Shown: positions 16,091 to 23,798 of the stretch, one piece after another | Position numbering within the stretch: the stretch's first letter is position 1 | Layout: each line of letters begins with the position of its first letter | Source of the DNA: JAYZAP01 sp964645285 | GTDB taxonomy: Bacteria; Pseudomonadota; Alphaproteobacteria; JAAXGF01 | Reading direction: 5' to 3' | Assembly: GCA_964645285.1 (NCBI GenBank) | Contig: CAZYDR010000033.1 | Location: forward strand, 1-35,437 | DNA length: 35,437 bases | Made by a program: the position numbers and the translations under genes | Notes under the pieces: generated by a model | What the model was told of the DNA's origin: nothing | Seen by the model: only the letters and a program-made list of their open reading frames with translations | Database searches by the model: none

Positions 16091-17079
16091 TTCAGGTTAT
16101 CGACGATACGCCCGACGCCGGTGGTCATGGGATCGACGCAGGGCAGGCCGACCTCGTCCTCCATGGCGGCGAGGAAGGGCGCGCGTTCGTCTACTTGCAG
16201 ACGCGATGTATCGACGCTGGCGCCAACGAAGCGAACATTCGGGTTGGTCAGCCGGGCGGCGGCCAGGTTGGCTTCCATGCATTCGGCAAAACCGGGCAAC
16301 GGCTGATTGGGCAGGCCGCGCATGGACTGGCGTGTCGGCTCGTGGCACAGCACCAGGGCATCGGGCTGGGCGCCGTGAATCAAGCCGATACTGACGCCGG
16401 CAAAGGACGGGTGGAACAGTGATCCCTGGCCCTCGATAACATCCCAATGGTCGCCGTCGTTGTCCGGGGTCAGCCATTCGATGCAGCCGGAGATGAAATC
16501 GGCGACCACCGCATCGACCGCGACGCCGTCACCGGCGATGAAGATGCCGCTTTGCCCGGTGGCGCGGAAGTCGGCGTTCATGCCCTGGGCCTTCATCTCG
16601 CGCTCCAGGGCGAGGGTTGTGTACATCTTGCCGCAGGAGCAATCGGTGCCGACCGCCAGCAGGCGCTTGCCGCTACGTTTGGCGCCCTTGCCGACGGCGA
16701 AATCCTGGGTCGGGTGACGGACGTCGAACAGCCGACGGCGGTTGTGTTCGGCGGCCTCTGCGATGGGCTCGATGCCGGCCAAACGGGAATGCATTCCGGC
16801 GGCTACGTCCATGCCGGCGTCGAGCGCGGCGACGATAGTTTCGACCCAGTCTTCCGGAATGTAGCCACCGGCATTGGCGACCCCGACGATCATGGTCTTG
16901 GCGCCGGCCTCGGCGGCCTCGGCGATGGTCATATCGGCGATGCCAAGATCGGCCTTGCAGCCGTCGAGCCTGATCTGCCCGAGACAGTCATCGGGGCGCC
17001 AGTCGAGGACGCCGCGGCACCCCTTGGCGGCGAGGTCGTCGCGAGCGTCGCCGAGAAACAGCAGATAAGGTATGTCCAT
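16087..17079 (-). CDS. dgcN: D-glutamate N-acetyltransferase DgcN (DUF1611)
   Basis: 330 residues of the DUF1611 family. An N-terminal alpha/beta domain (to about 135) precedes a P-loop-like GTDCSCGKMYTT (144-155) and a C-terminal domain with EGQGSLFHP and the 'GAQPDALVLCHEP' stretch. Family knowledge: DgcN acetylates D-glutamate, and the product is racemised by DgcA encoded next door, feeding D-Glu into central metabolism. The start ATG 17079 has GGGGAAAA upstream. It lies 71 nt after the FAD oxidase beta gene, and its stop overlaps the dgcA start by 4 nt. No dgcR-type regulator is visible adjacent. Confidence 0.88.
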   Translation of the reverse strand: MDIPYLLFLGDARDDLAAKGCRGVLDWRPDDCLGQIRLDGCKADLGIADMTIAEAAEAGAKTMIVGVANAGGYIPEDWVETIVAALDAGMDVAAGMHSRLAGIEPIAEAAEHNRRRLFDVRHPTQDFAVGKGAKRSGKRLLAVGTDCSCGKMYTTLALEREMKAQGMNADFRATGQSGIFIAGDGVAVDAVVADFISGCIEWLTPDNDGDHWDVIEGQGSLFHPSFAGVSIGLIHGAQPDALVLCHEPTRQSMRGLPNQPLPGFAECMEANLAAARLTNPNVRFVGASVDTSRLQVDERAPFLAAMEDEVGLPCVDPMTTGVGRIVDNLK

Positions 17080-17150
17080 GGTGTTTTCCCCGGAATTTTG
17101 GTGAATGGCTTGAAATCTTAGTGAATGGTGTTACGCGCGAAGTAGCCCGT

Positions 17151-18308
17151 CTAATCGGGTATGACAAGGGACTTCTCGACGATTCCTTTGCCCCGACGCT
17201 GACGGTCGACGGCGAAAGGCGCCATGCGGTCGTCGATTTCGCCAGTGGCGATGGCCTTGGCGAGGAACTCGCCGCCCGCCGGTGCGCCGGCAATACCATA
17301 GAGCCAGCCGGCGCTCAACCACAGACCGTTAAGGTCGGGGTGGGCGCCGAGCAACGGTCCACAATCCGTTGAGACATGAATGACGCCCGACCACTGGCGC
17401 AAGATACGGACACTGGCCAGGGCTGGAAACATCTCGACGAAATGATGGGCGGTGGCGGCCATCACCGGCAGGGTCGAAACCACGTTCTGGACATGGGGCT
17501 CGCTGATCTCGGTGCCGCCCATGATCTCGCCGCGCGCAGTCTGGTGTAGGTAGGTGGCGCGGTCGATCAATGCCATGGCCGGGTCGATGATCGGGCGCAG
17601 GGGTTCGGTGGCAATGGCCTGGATACGCTGGGAGACGCCGTCGAGCTCGACCCCAGCCATGGCCGCCAGGTCCAGATTATGGCCGCCGCCGGCCAGCACC
17701 ACGGCGTTGGCCTCGATACGCTGTTCACCGACCAGAACCCCGGTCGCGCGGCCGTTGCTGCGCTCGATGCCGGTAACCGGGGTGTGGTAGCGCAGGACGA
17801 TGCCGCGCTTCATGCACACCGCGATCAGCCCCTTCATCACCGCATGATGGGGCGCGGTGCCGCCGTCGTCGAAATAGACGCAGGCGCGGACCCGATCGTG
17901 AGCAATGTTTGGCAGGATGCGGCGCACGCCGACATTATCCAGCGCCTTTGAGCGCACGCCGGCCTGGCGGTGAGATTCCAGGGCTTCATCACAGACCGCC
18001 ACGGTGCGGTCTGACTCGGCGATGACCGCGTAGCCGCGCTCGGTAAACATGACGTTGTGGCCGATGTCGCGGGAGAAACCCTGCCAACGCTTCAGGGAAT
18101 GGCCGAACAGGCTGGACCATTCGGGCGATGAAAAACCGCCGCGCACCAAGGTGCCGTTGCGGCCCGACGCGCCACCCTGGGGATAGCCGGCGTCGAGGAC
18201 GACGATATCGCGGACGCCGAACTCGGTCAGGTGGAAGGCGCACATGAGTCCGGCAATGCCGCCGCCGACAATGACCACGTCGGCCCGAACAGTGGTGGTC
18301 GGGCTCAT
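17151..18308 (-). CDS. FAD-dependent amine/D-amino-acid oxidoreductase (DAO family), beta-type subunit
   Basis: 385 residues. The N-terminal Rossmann FAD motif is VVIVGGGIAG (11-20), followed by VLDAGYPQGGASGRNG as in sarcosine oxidase beta, HcnC and opine/hydroxyproline oxidases. The C-terminal 'SAGWLYGIAGAPAGGEFLAKAI' region is the usual flavin-contacting end. The open frame extends far upstream (to 18752), but that is low-complexity shadow of the alpha gene. The real start is ATG 18308, overlapping the alpha stop by 4 nt (ATGA). With the alpha subunit it should oxidise a secondary amine or D-amino/imino acid. Its position in an operon with dgcN-dgcA suggests a substrate linked to glutamate. 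Confidence 0.87.
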   Translation of the reverse strand: MSPTTTVRADVVIVGGGIAGLMCAFHLTEFGVRDIVVLDAGYPQGGASGRNGTLVRGGFSSPEWSSLFGHSLKRWQGFSRDIGHNVMFTERGYAVIAESDRTVAVCDEALESHRQAGVRSKALDNVGVRRILPNIAHDRVRACVYFDDGGTAPHHAVMKGLIAVCMKRGIVLRYHTPVTGIERSNGRATGVLVGEQRIEANAVVLAGGGHNLDLAAMAGVELDGVSQRIQAIATEPLRPIIDPAMALIDRATYLHQTARGEIMGGTEISEPHVQNVVSTLPVMAATAHHFVEMFPALASVRILRQWSGVIHVSTDCGPLLGAHPDLNGLWLSAGWLYGIAGAPAGGEFLAKAIATGEIDDRMAPFAVDRQRRGKGIVEKSLVIPD

Positions 18309-19765
18309 GAGCCCACCAGGCCATGGAGGCCCGCCGCCTGGGCCAGGGTCAGACCGGCGCGCGGCGGCCGGTAGGTCGGGTTGCCGAAGCTCGCGACCGG
18401 CCGACCGGAGGTGGCGGCCAGGGTCGCCGCCAGCTGGTCCCAGCACGGCACCCCCTGGCATGGTCCCATGCCGCAGGCGGTCAAACGCTTGATTTCTTCC
18501 ACGTGGTCGATGCCCTGGGCCACCAGGTCGAGGACCTCGGCGACGGTGACGTCCATGCAGGGGCAGACCAGGGCGCGGCGGTTGAGGCCGGCGCCGAGGG
18601 ATACCGGGTCCGGTGCTAGCCCCGCGTCGCCGGCCATGGTGACGTTGCTGCCGGGGCCATTGCTCAACACCCGATAGACGCCTTCCGCGCCGGCCTGGAA
18701 CGGCAGCACCGGATCGGTGCGCCAGGGGCCGGCGTGGACCACCGCGTCGCAACCGACCAGGTGGTCCAGGTGAATGCCGCTGACTTCCGATATACCGGCA
18801 ATGGCCCGCAGTTCCTCCAGCGGCCCGCGATGAACCACTGTAACGCCGAGCGTTGCCAGGTGGCTGGCGGTCGCTTCGGCGGCGAGGCCGAGCACCGCGA
18901 CCTGGCGGCCGGGGGCAACACCATAGTCGTGGGCCAGGGCGACGGCGGCGTGAACGTCCATGACCCCGGGCAGGTCGGCGCCCGGCACCAGCGGCGGGAA
19001 CGAGCGCCGGCCAAGGGCCAGTACCAGTCGCCCGGCATCAATGACAACAGCACCGCCGGTACCGTCGCGAGGGGCGCAGCAAACCATGGCGCCATCGCGA
19101 TAAAGGGCGAAGCATTCATGGCCGGCCAGCACCTCGACACCCTCGGCGATGGGTGTCAGGTCGCGACCACCGGCGCGGCCCAGGGCGCCGGGCGGGTCGC
19201 CGCGCGAGATCAACACCACCGATTGATCCATGGCGGCGGCGCGGGCGGCTTCGTCGCGGCCTGCCGGTCCACCACCGACAACCACCACATCGGCAGCCAT
19301 GCGGCGGCCGGGGATGGGGGCGCCGTACACCGCGCGGTCGGGCGCACCGGCCACACCCGCGACTTGGCGCAACAATTTCTCCCACAAGGCGAAACGAAGG
19401 GTGCCGCTGGGCAGAAAGTTCGGGTGCTCGAAGCCGCCACGGAGCCAGGCGCGGGGCACCAACCGGGTCGCCGCCAACAGATCGAAATTGGCGCTTGGCC
19501 AGGCATTCTGCGAGCGAACGTCCATGCCCGGCAGCGCCGCTACGGCGTCGAGCCGCTGATGGGGCCAGCCGTCAACCCGGCCCAGAACGCCGGCGACGAA
19601 TGAGCCGGACAATCCGCGCGGGCGGTGGAACTTGCGTGACCGGGCCAGCACCCGGTGGCCGGCCGCGTAGAGCGCTGCCGCAATGCTGTCGCCCTCACGC
19701 GCTTCGATCTGTCGGCCATCCCAACGGAAGCTGAATCGATTGGCGTTGGCGTTGTGAAGGCGCAC
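18305..19765 (-). CDS. FAD/BFD-type Fe-S oxidoreductase alpha subunit (sarcosine-oxidase-alpha/HcnAB/OoxA-like)
   Basis: 486 residues. Residues 1-60 match the Fer2_4-like N-terminus of sarcosine oxidase alpha (GDSIAAALYAAG, RSRKFHRPRG), but no Cys occurs in that part, so no cluster can sit there. Residues 158-395 form a two-dinucleotide-fold oxidoreductase with VVGGGPAG (162-169). Residues 401-441 are a BFD-like [2Fe-2S] domain with Cys401, Cys403, Cys431 and Cys436. Likely an electron-transfer partner of the beta subunit encoded 3' with a 4-nt overlap. Start is GTG 19765 with a weak ribosome binding site. First gene of the operon leading into dgcN-dgcA. Amine, opine, hydroxyproline or glycine oxidase roles are all possible. 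Confidence 0.85.
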   Translation of the reverse strand: MRLHNANANRFSFRWDGRQIEAREGDSIAAALYAAGHRVLARSRKFHRPRGLSGSFVAGVLGRVDGWPHQRLDAVAALPGMDVRSQNAWPSANFDLLAATRLVPRAWLRGGFEHPNFLPSGTLRFALWEKLLRQVAGVAGAPDRAVYGAPIPGRRMAADVVVVGGGPAGRDEAARAAAMDQSVVLISRGDPPGALGRAGGRDLTPIAEGVEVLAGHECFALYRDGAMVCCAPRDGTGGAVVIDAGRLVLALGRRSFPPLVPGADLPGVMDVHAAVALAHDYGVAPGRQVAVLGLAAEATASHLATLGVTVVHRGPLEELRAIAGISEVSGIHLDHLVGCDAVVHAGPWRTDPVLPFQAGAEGVYRVLSNGPGSNVTMAGDAGLAPDPVSLGAGLNRRALVCPCMDVTVAEVLDLVAQGIDHVEEIKRLTACGMGPCQGVPCWDQLAATLAATSGRPVASFGNPTYRPPRAGLTLAQAAGLHGLVGS

Positions 19766-19854
19766 GGATTTATCTCGCTTAAGATGTCTTCCACGAGGCT
19801 AACGCAGCAGCGTCGAACACCGCAACCGGCTTCGCGCCCGGCCGCCTGCCCGAG

Positions 19855-19883
19855 TTGTCGGAGAGGCCGTACCGGGCTATTAT
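19855..19883 (+). promoter_or_regulatory. Putative sigma70-type promoter for the HAD phosphatase
   Basis: TTGTCG at 19855-19860 and TATTAT at 19878-19883, separated by 17 bp. Transcription starting about 19890 would precede ATG 19912 and argues against the longer TTG-initiated frame opening at 19855. Confidence 0.4.
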
Positions 19884-19911
19884 TCGACAGACTAAAGTCC
19901 ATGAGGTTGTC

Positions 19912-20691
19912 ATGGCGGTGTGTGGCGTTCTGCTTGATCTTGAAGGCGTGCTGTATCAGGACGGCGAGCCGATCAACGGCGCGGCTGACGCCGTGGTGGT
20001 TCTGCGTAAGGCCGGGCTTGGTCTGCGGTTCCTTACCAACACCACGACCCGACCCCGGCGCGACGTGTACGCCCGACTGGTGGCCTTGGGCATCGACGCC
20101 ACGCTCGATGACATCTTTTTACCGGCCCTGGCCGCGGGACGATTCCTCAAACACATAGGCGTCGAGCGCATCCATCTGGCGGCGCCGCCAGGTCTCGCCG
20201 ATGACTTCGCCGATTTCACCCTAGTCGACGACAGACCTGATGCGGTGATTATCGGCGAACTCTACACCGGTTTCACCTGGCAGCGGGTCAACGGCCTGTT
20301 CCAAATGGCGCAGGATGGCGCCCGCCTGGTGGCGCTTCACCAGAACCGCTTTTGCCGGCGCCCTAAAGGGCTTTCCCTCGATGTCGGTCCTTTCGTCGCG
20401 GCGCTGGAATATGGCGCTGGCGCCGAGGCCGACATCATGGGTAAGCCGTCGCCGGCGTTTTTCCGTATGGCGCTCGATTCCCTGGCGCTTGACCCGACCC
20501 AGGTGATCATGGTGGGTGACGATATCGAGGCCGATATCGGCGGCGCCCAGCACGCCGGCCTACCAGCGGTGCAGGTCGAGACCGGCAAATTCAGCCGGCG
20601 CGATCTCAAGCACCCATCGGTGACGCCCGATGCGCGACTGCCGTCGATCGCATCTCTGCCCGATTGGATCACGGCGCTCACATCGGGTTAA
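19912..20691 (+). CDS. HAD-IIA family hydrolase, LHPP-like phosphatase
   Basis: 259 residues, the length of the LHPP-type HAD-IIA subgroup. Motif I is LLDLEGVLY with nucleophile Asp9; the usual second Asp is Glu11 here (Ser in human LHPP, from memory). Motif II is LTNTTT, motif III lies at GKPSPAFF and motif IV is GDDIEADIGGA. The LDVGPFVAALEYGAGAEA stretch closely matches LHPP, a phospho-lysine/phospho-histidine inorganic pyrophosphate phosphatase. The start is ATG 19912 with GAGG 6 nt upstream. It is transcribed divergently from the FAD oxidase operon. Physiological substrate is unproven. Confidence 0.85.
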   Translation: MAVCGVLLDLEGVLYQDGEPINGAADAVVVLRKAGLGLRFLTNTTTRPRRDVYARLVALGIDATLDDIFLPALAAGRFLKHIGVERIHLAAPPGLADDFADFTLVDDRPDAVIIGELYTGFTWQRVNGLFQMAQDGARLVALHQNRFCRRPKGLSLDVGPFVAALEYGAGAEADIMGKPSPAFFRMALDSLALDPTQVIMVGDDIEADIGGAQHAGLPAVQVETGKFSRRDLKHPSVTPDARLPSIASLPDWITALTSG

Positions 20692-20765
20692 GCTTAGGTT
20701 ATTGATTTATCGTACTATGCTGATCGAGCCGATGTTGTCGGCGTCACCGATGCAGGAGATCGTTC

Positions 20766-22145
20766 ATGCGCAAGTTCATGGCCCTTGCCGGGTTCATTCT
20801 TTTTGCTGCGTCGCCGGCGCTGGCTCAACAGAGCCAACTGATTGGCGCCTGGGATCTGTTCGACGATGCGTGCCGTAGCGGCTATCTCGAATACACCGCC
20901 GATGGCGGCTTCCATCAGGTTTACCGGCGTGATCACGGTACCTGGATCAACGATCCGGTGTGGGGTAACGGCACCTATCGGCTCGACGGCGACCAGCTGT
21001 TCACCAGCGAGGAAAAACTCGACGGCAGCGTCCGTATCCAGACCAAGGAACAAATTTCTTTTTCCAGCCCGAACCAGATGGATGTGACATTCATCGATCT
21101 CATCTGGATCGATAACCTGAGCAACGAGGTCAAGCCGGTCGACGGTTTCGAGGAAAGCTGGACGCGATGCCCGGCAGGTACCGCGGACAGCGTGTCGCCG
21201 CTCCAGGTCGCGACCCGTTCCGACGTGGATACCCTGGCCGGCCGCTGGGGCTGGGTTCAGGGTTGCGGTACGGGTTATGTGGAATATACCGACGACGGGC
21301 GCATCTGGTTGGTCGAAATCGATGATGCCGGCGAAGCGATCATGGATCCAGAGTTCGATTACGGCATCTACGAGATCAAGGGCGACACCCTGCTTGAAGT
21401 CTATGGCTATCACTCGGGCACCTGGACGTCGGAGACCAATTTCGCCTTCGATGACCGCGGCTTGCTGTTCTTTTCTGACAGCCTGAAGACGAGATGGACC
21501 GAGACCGGCGGCGACACGAACGCGGACGATCCGTTCTTCGAAGTACTGTTTCGCTGTACTGCGGAGGGCGTCGATGAAGCCTCGGGTGAGGCGGCCGGTA
21601 CGCCTGAAGCCAGCGAAGCGGCGTTGGAGGAATTTCTCTTTGACTCAGACGTCGCCCTGCTTGTGGCGGCGGTCCGGGAATCCCGGGCGCGCTGTGGTGG
21701 CGTTTATGCATCGGTCGAGACCGGCGGCGACGAGTCAACATTGACCCCGACAGTGGACGCGGTGGCCGATTGCGTCGACTATTTCTGGTCGTTCATGGAT
21801 GTCAGCGGCGAGGGCCTCATATCCCTGTCCGAGATCGCCCGGGGCATGCGGCTGTTCACCAAGTGGAGCACCGTGGAACAGGCCAAGGCCGAAGGCCGGG
21901 CGGTGGACCTGGAGACCAAGCTCGGCATCCATGTGATCGCCATTCTGATTTCACCGATTGGCGCCAAGCCAGTGTTGGAAAGCTATGACTACGACAACGA
22001 TGGCCTGCTCAGTCAGGTCGAGTTGTTCGCCGACACCGATTTGGCCGGCGTCGTCGAATTGTCGCAACAGCCGGTTGCCGACATCATTGATATCGACGGC
22101 ATCATGATGAAACTGCAGGCCATCATCGGCATGATGATGCAATAG
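20766..22145 (+). CDS. Secreted protein with duplicated domain and two EF-hands
   Basis: 459 residues, not recognised as a named family. A signal peptide ends near ALA|QQ (residue 20). Residues 24-136 and 157-265 form an internal duplication at a constant offset of about 131: WD..C.SGYLEYTADG versus WG..C.TGYVEYTDDG, and GTYRLDGDQLF versus GIYEIKGDTLL. An acidic Ala/Glu/Ser-rich linker (266-290) leads to a helical C-terminal domain. That domain has two canonical 12-residue EF-hand loops, 345-356 (weaker first-loop ligands) and 408-419 (DYDNDGLLSQVE, ideal). Periplasmic or secreted Ca2+-binding role inferred. It ends immediately before a long inverted-repeat element. Confidence 0.75.
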   Translation: MRKFMALAGFILFAASPALAQQSQLIGAWDLFDDACRSGYLEYTADGGFHQVYRRDHGTWINDPVWGNGTYRLDGDQLFTSEEKLDGSVRIQTKEQISFSSPNQMDVTFIDLIWIDNLSNEVKPVDGFEESWTRCPAGTADSVSPLQVATRSDVDTLAGRWGWVQGCGTGYVEYTDDGRIWLVEIDDAGEAIMDPEFDYGIYEIKGDTLLEVYGYHSGTWTSETNFAFDDRGLLFFSDSLKTRWTETGGDTNADDPFFEVLFRCTAEGVDEASGEAAGTPEASEAALEEFLFDSDVALLVAAVRESRARCGGVYASVETGGDESTLTPTVDAVADCVDYFWSFMDVSGEGLISLSEIARGMRLFTKWSTVEQAKAEGRAVDLETKLGIHVIAILISPIGAKPVLESYDYDNDGLLSQVELFADTDLAGVVELSQQPVADIIDIDGIMMKLQAIIGMMMQ

Positions 22146-22149
22146 GGCT

Positions 22150-22319
22150 AGAGCGTATTCCGACCTTACGGAGCCATATGCCCCACCGAAGGCCGCGCCC
22201 CCTTAAACCGTAGCCGCGTTGCACACCTTTGCCGATGCGCCACATCGTCATGCGGCGCGCGCCTAACCACGGATTAAGGGGACGCGGTCAAATGGCTCCG
22301 TAAGGTCGGAATACGCTCT
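22150..22319. repeat. 170-bp element with 28-bp perfect terminal inverted repeats
   Basis: The arms 22150-22177 (beginning AGAGCGTATTCC) and 22292-22319 are exact reverse complements. An inner pair (about 13 bp, 12 matching) is built around CCCCTTAA near 22198 and TTAAGGGG near 22274-22281. The 114-bp interior has no ORF. It lies between the convergent EF-hand protein and hspQ genes. The structure resembles a MITE or large palindromic repeat; no clear target-site duplication is visible. It could also act as a bidirectional RNA hairpin at the ends of both genes. Confidence 0.8.
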
Positions 22320-22321
22320 TG

Positions 22322-22693
22322 TCAGTTCACGGCGCGAATGACGACATATTTGCCGTCACGAAATTCTGTGAACTGCCGGTTGACCGAGGCGTTGCGGATG
22401 GGCTCGCCGCTCGGGTCGGCCTCCATGTTGCATTCAGCGACATAGGTGCTGTGTTCCGATTCATCGACCAACACGTGGTACCAGGGTTCGTTCTTCGGTG
22501 GGCGGGAACGAGCCGTCACGTTGTACCATTCGTCGGTGCCCTGGAACCGTGGGTCGATACTAGCCACGACGCCACGGTAGCCGAACAGTTTGTGTCGGAT
22601 CACCTGGCCAATGCCGAATAGTGCGTCGGTCGGCACCGCCTCGGCGTAATCGTCGACCCGAACGGCCGATTCCGAGTGGCGTTCGATCGTCAA
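22322..22693 (-). CDS. hspQ: Heat shock protein HspQ (hemimethylated-DNA-binding YccV-like)
   Basis: The 123-residue frame has the HspQ/YccV core at about 26-104: FGIGQVIRHKLFGYRGVV, WYN...RPPKNEPWYHVLV, TYVAE and the closing GEPIRN. Family knowledge: in enterobacteria HspQ modulates Lon specificity and dnaA expression. Here it is encoded just after a DUF3179 gene. The start is uncertain. The formal start is TTG 22693 without a good Shine-Dalgarno, and GTG 22636 would give about 104 residues. An ATG at 22718, one base after the DUF3179 stop, is out of frame by one nucleotide across a run of seven A (22695-22701 on the opposite strand). A slippage event or base error may hide the true start. 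Confidence 0.85.
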   Translation of the reverse strand: MTIERHSESAVRVDDYAEAVPTDALFGIGQVIRHKLFGYRGVVASIDPRFQGTDEWYNVTARSRPPKNEPWYHVLVDESEHSTYVAECNMEADPSGEPIRNASVNRQFTEFRDGKYVVIRAVN

Positions 22694-22719
22694 ATTTTTT
22701 TGTCTTGGTTGGTTTCATC

Positions 22720-23709
22720 TCATGGCATCTCGGTGTGGATCGGCGTGTCCGGATTGAAGGCGTGGAAGGCGAAGGCGAAGTCGACGCCATAAGCGATGTC
22801 GACCAGGGACCCGTCGGCCAGTTTGCGTTGCACCACCACATTGCCCACATCGGCGCCCTTGGCGATGGTCGCGGTGTCGAGGGCCGAGGCCTGACCGGCG
22901 GTCCAGGTCATCACCATGTCGCCCTTGGTAATGGTGCCCCTGTCGCGCAGCAGGGTCAGGCTCCAGGCCTCGCCGTCAACGGTGACGACGCGGGCCAGGG
23001 GCGGAATGTTGTCGGGCAGGTCGCCGCGGTATAGCCATGGCATGGTCAGACTGTCGTAGTCCTCGTAGGGATTGTTGCCGTAGCTGCGCAGCAACGAGAA
23101 CCCCGGGGATAGAACCTGGCCGTTAGGGGCGCGCTGGCGAAATTTGGCAAAGGATTCGATACGCGCCGGCAGGTGTTTCAGGCGGGTACCGGTCATAACG
23201 CCGACGATGGCCTCGCCGAGAAACTGCTGCCACCAGCTTTCGGTCTGACGGTCGTACATGATCAGATCCGAATAGCGCAGCTTTCCCGTGGTGCCGAACT
23301 CCAGCACCTGACCTTCGACGCGGCGGTCGAACACCATGGCGGCGTTGCACAGGGGGCAGAACGTCACCGCCACCGGCACGCCGCCAACCACGTCGTTGAC
23401 GATCTCGTGCCACATGAGGATACGCAGGGGATAGGCGCGAATGTCGTCGCCCACGGCGAAGCCGATGACTGGTTCGCGGTCGGGCAGATCGGCCTTGCCG
23501 ACCGCTACGAAGCTGGGGTCGTCAATGGACGGGATGCCGTCCTTGGGCGGTCCGCCCGAAAAGATATCGCCAAGATCGACCGAGGTGGTTTCGAAGTCCG
23601 TGGTCGGCCATTCGTGCTGCCACGCTTCTCCGACTGCAAACACAAGTGTACTCGCATTTATCGAAAACGATAAAACAAAAGCTAAACCAACAAGATGTAG
23701 TGTTTTCAT
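22720..23709 (-). CDS. DUF3179 domain-containing secreted protein
   Basis: 329 residues from ATG 23709. A signal peptide is clear (hydrophobic 5-24, cleavage near VFA|VG). The DUF3179 core includes GDDIRAYPLRILMWHEIVND, then VAVTFCPLCNA (Cys118, Cys121), and the segments LRYSDLIMYD, SWWQQF and YxNNPYxDYD. The frame continues upstream to a TTG at 23772, but that start would bury the signal peptide 21 residues in. Function of DUF3179 is unknown; the CPLC pair could bind metal or form a disulfide. Located upstream of hspQ on the same strand. Confidence 0.83.
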   Translation of the reverse strand: MKTLHLVGLAFVLSFSINASTLVFAVGEAWQHEWPTTDFETTSVDLGDIFSGGPPKDGIPSIDDPSFVAVGKADLPDREPVIGFAVGDDIRAYPLRILMWHEIVNDVVGGVPVAVTFCPLCNAAMVFDRRVEGQVLEFGTTGKLRYSDLIMYDRQTESWWQQFLGEAIVGVMTGTRLKHLPARIESFAKFRQRAPNGQVLSPGFSLLRSYGNNPYEDYDSLTMPWLYRGDLPDNIPPLARVVTVDGEAWSLTLLRDRGTITKGDMVMTWTAGQASALDTATIAKGADVGNVVVQRKLADGSLVDIAYGVDFAFAFHAFNPDTPIHTEMP

Positions 23710-23798
23710 AATGTATCGCACAAGTGGTCGTTGGCGTCTCTCCAATCTGAACTTTTGGTGGAACACGGGCAATACAAGCCTGCGTGATCGCGTCGTGC

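Noticed and set aside
18309..18752. Upstream extension of the FAD oxidase beta frame
   Set aside because: Pro/Arg/Gly-rich out-of-frame reading of the alpha subunit gene; the Rossmann motif starts just after ATG 18308.
22150..22319. Rho-independent terminator for the EF-hand protein gene
   Set aside because: Arms are 28 bp separated by 114 bp with no T tract; it fits a repeat element better, though an RNA role is not excluded.
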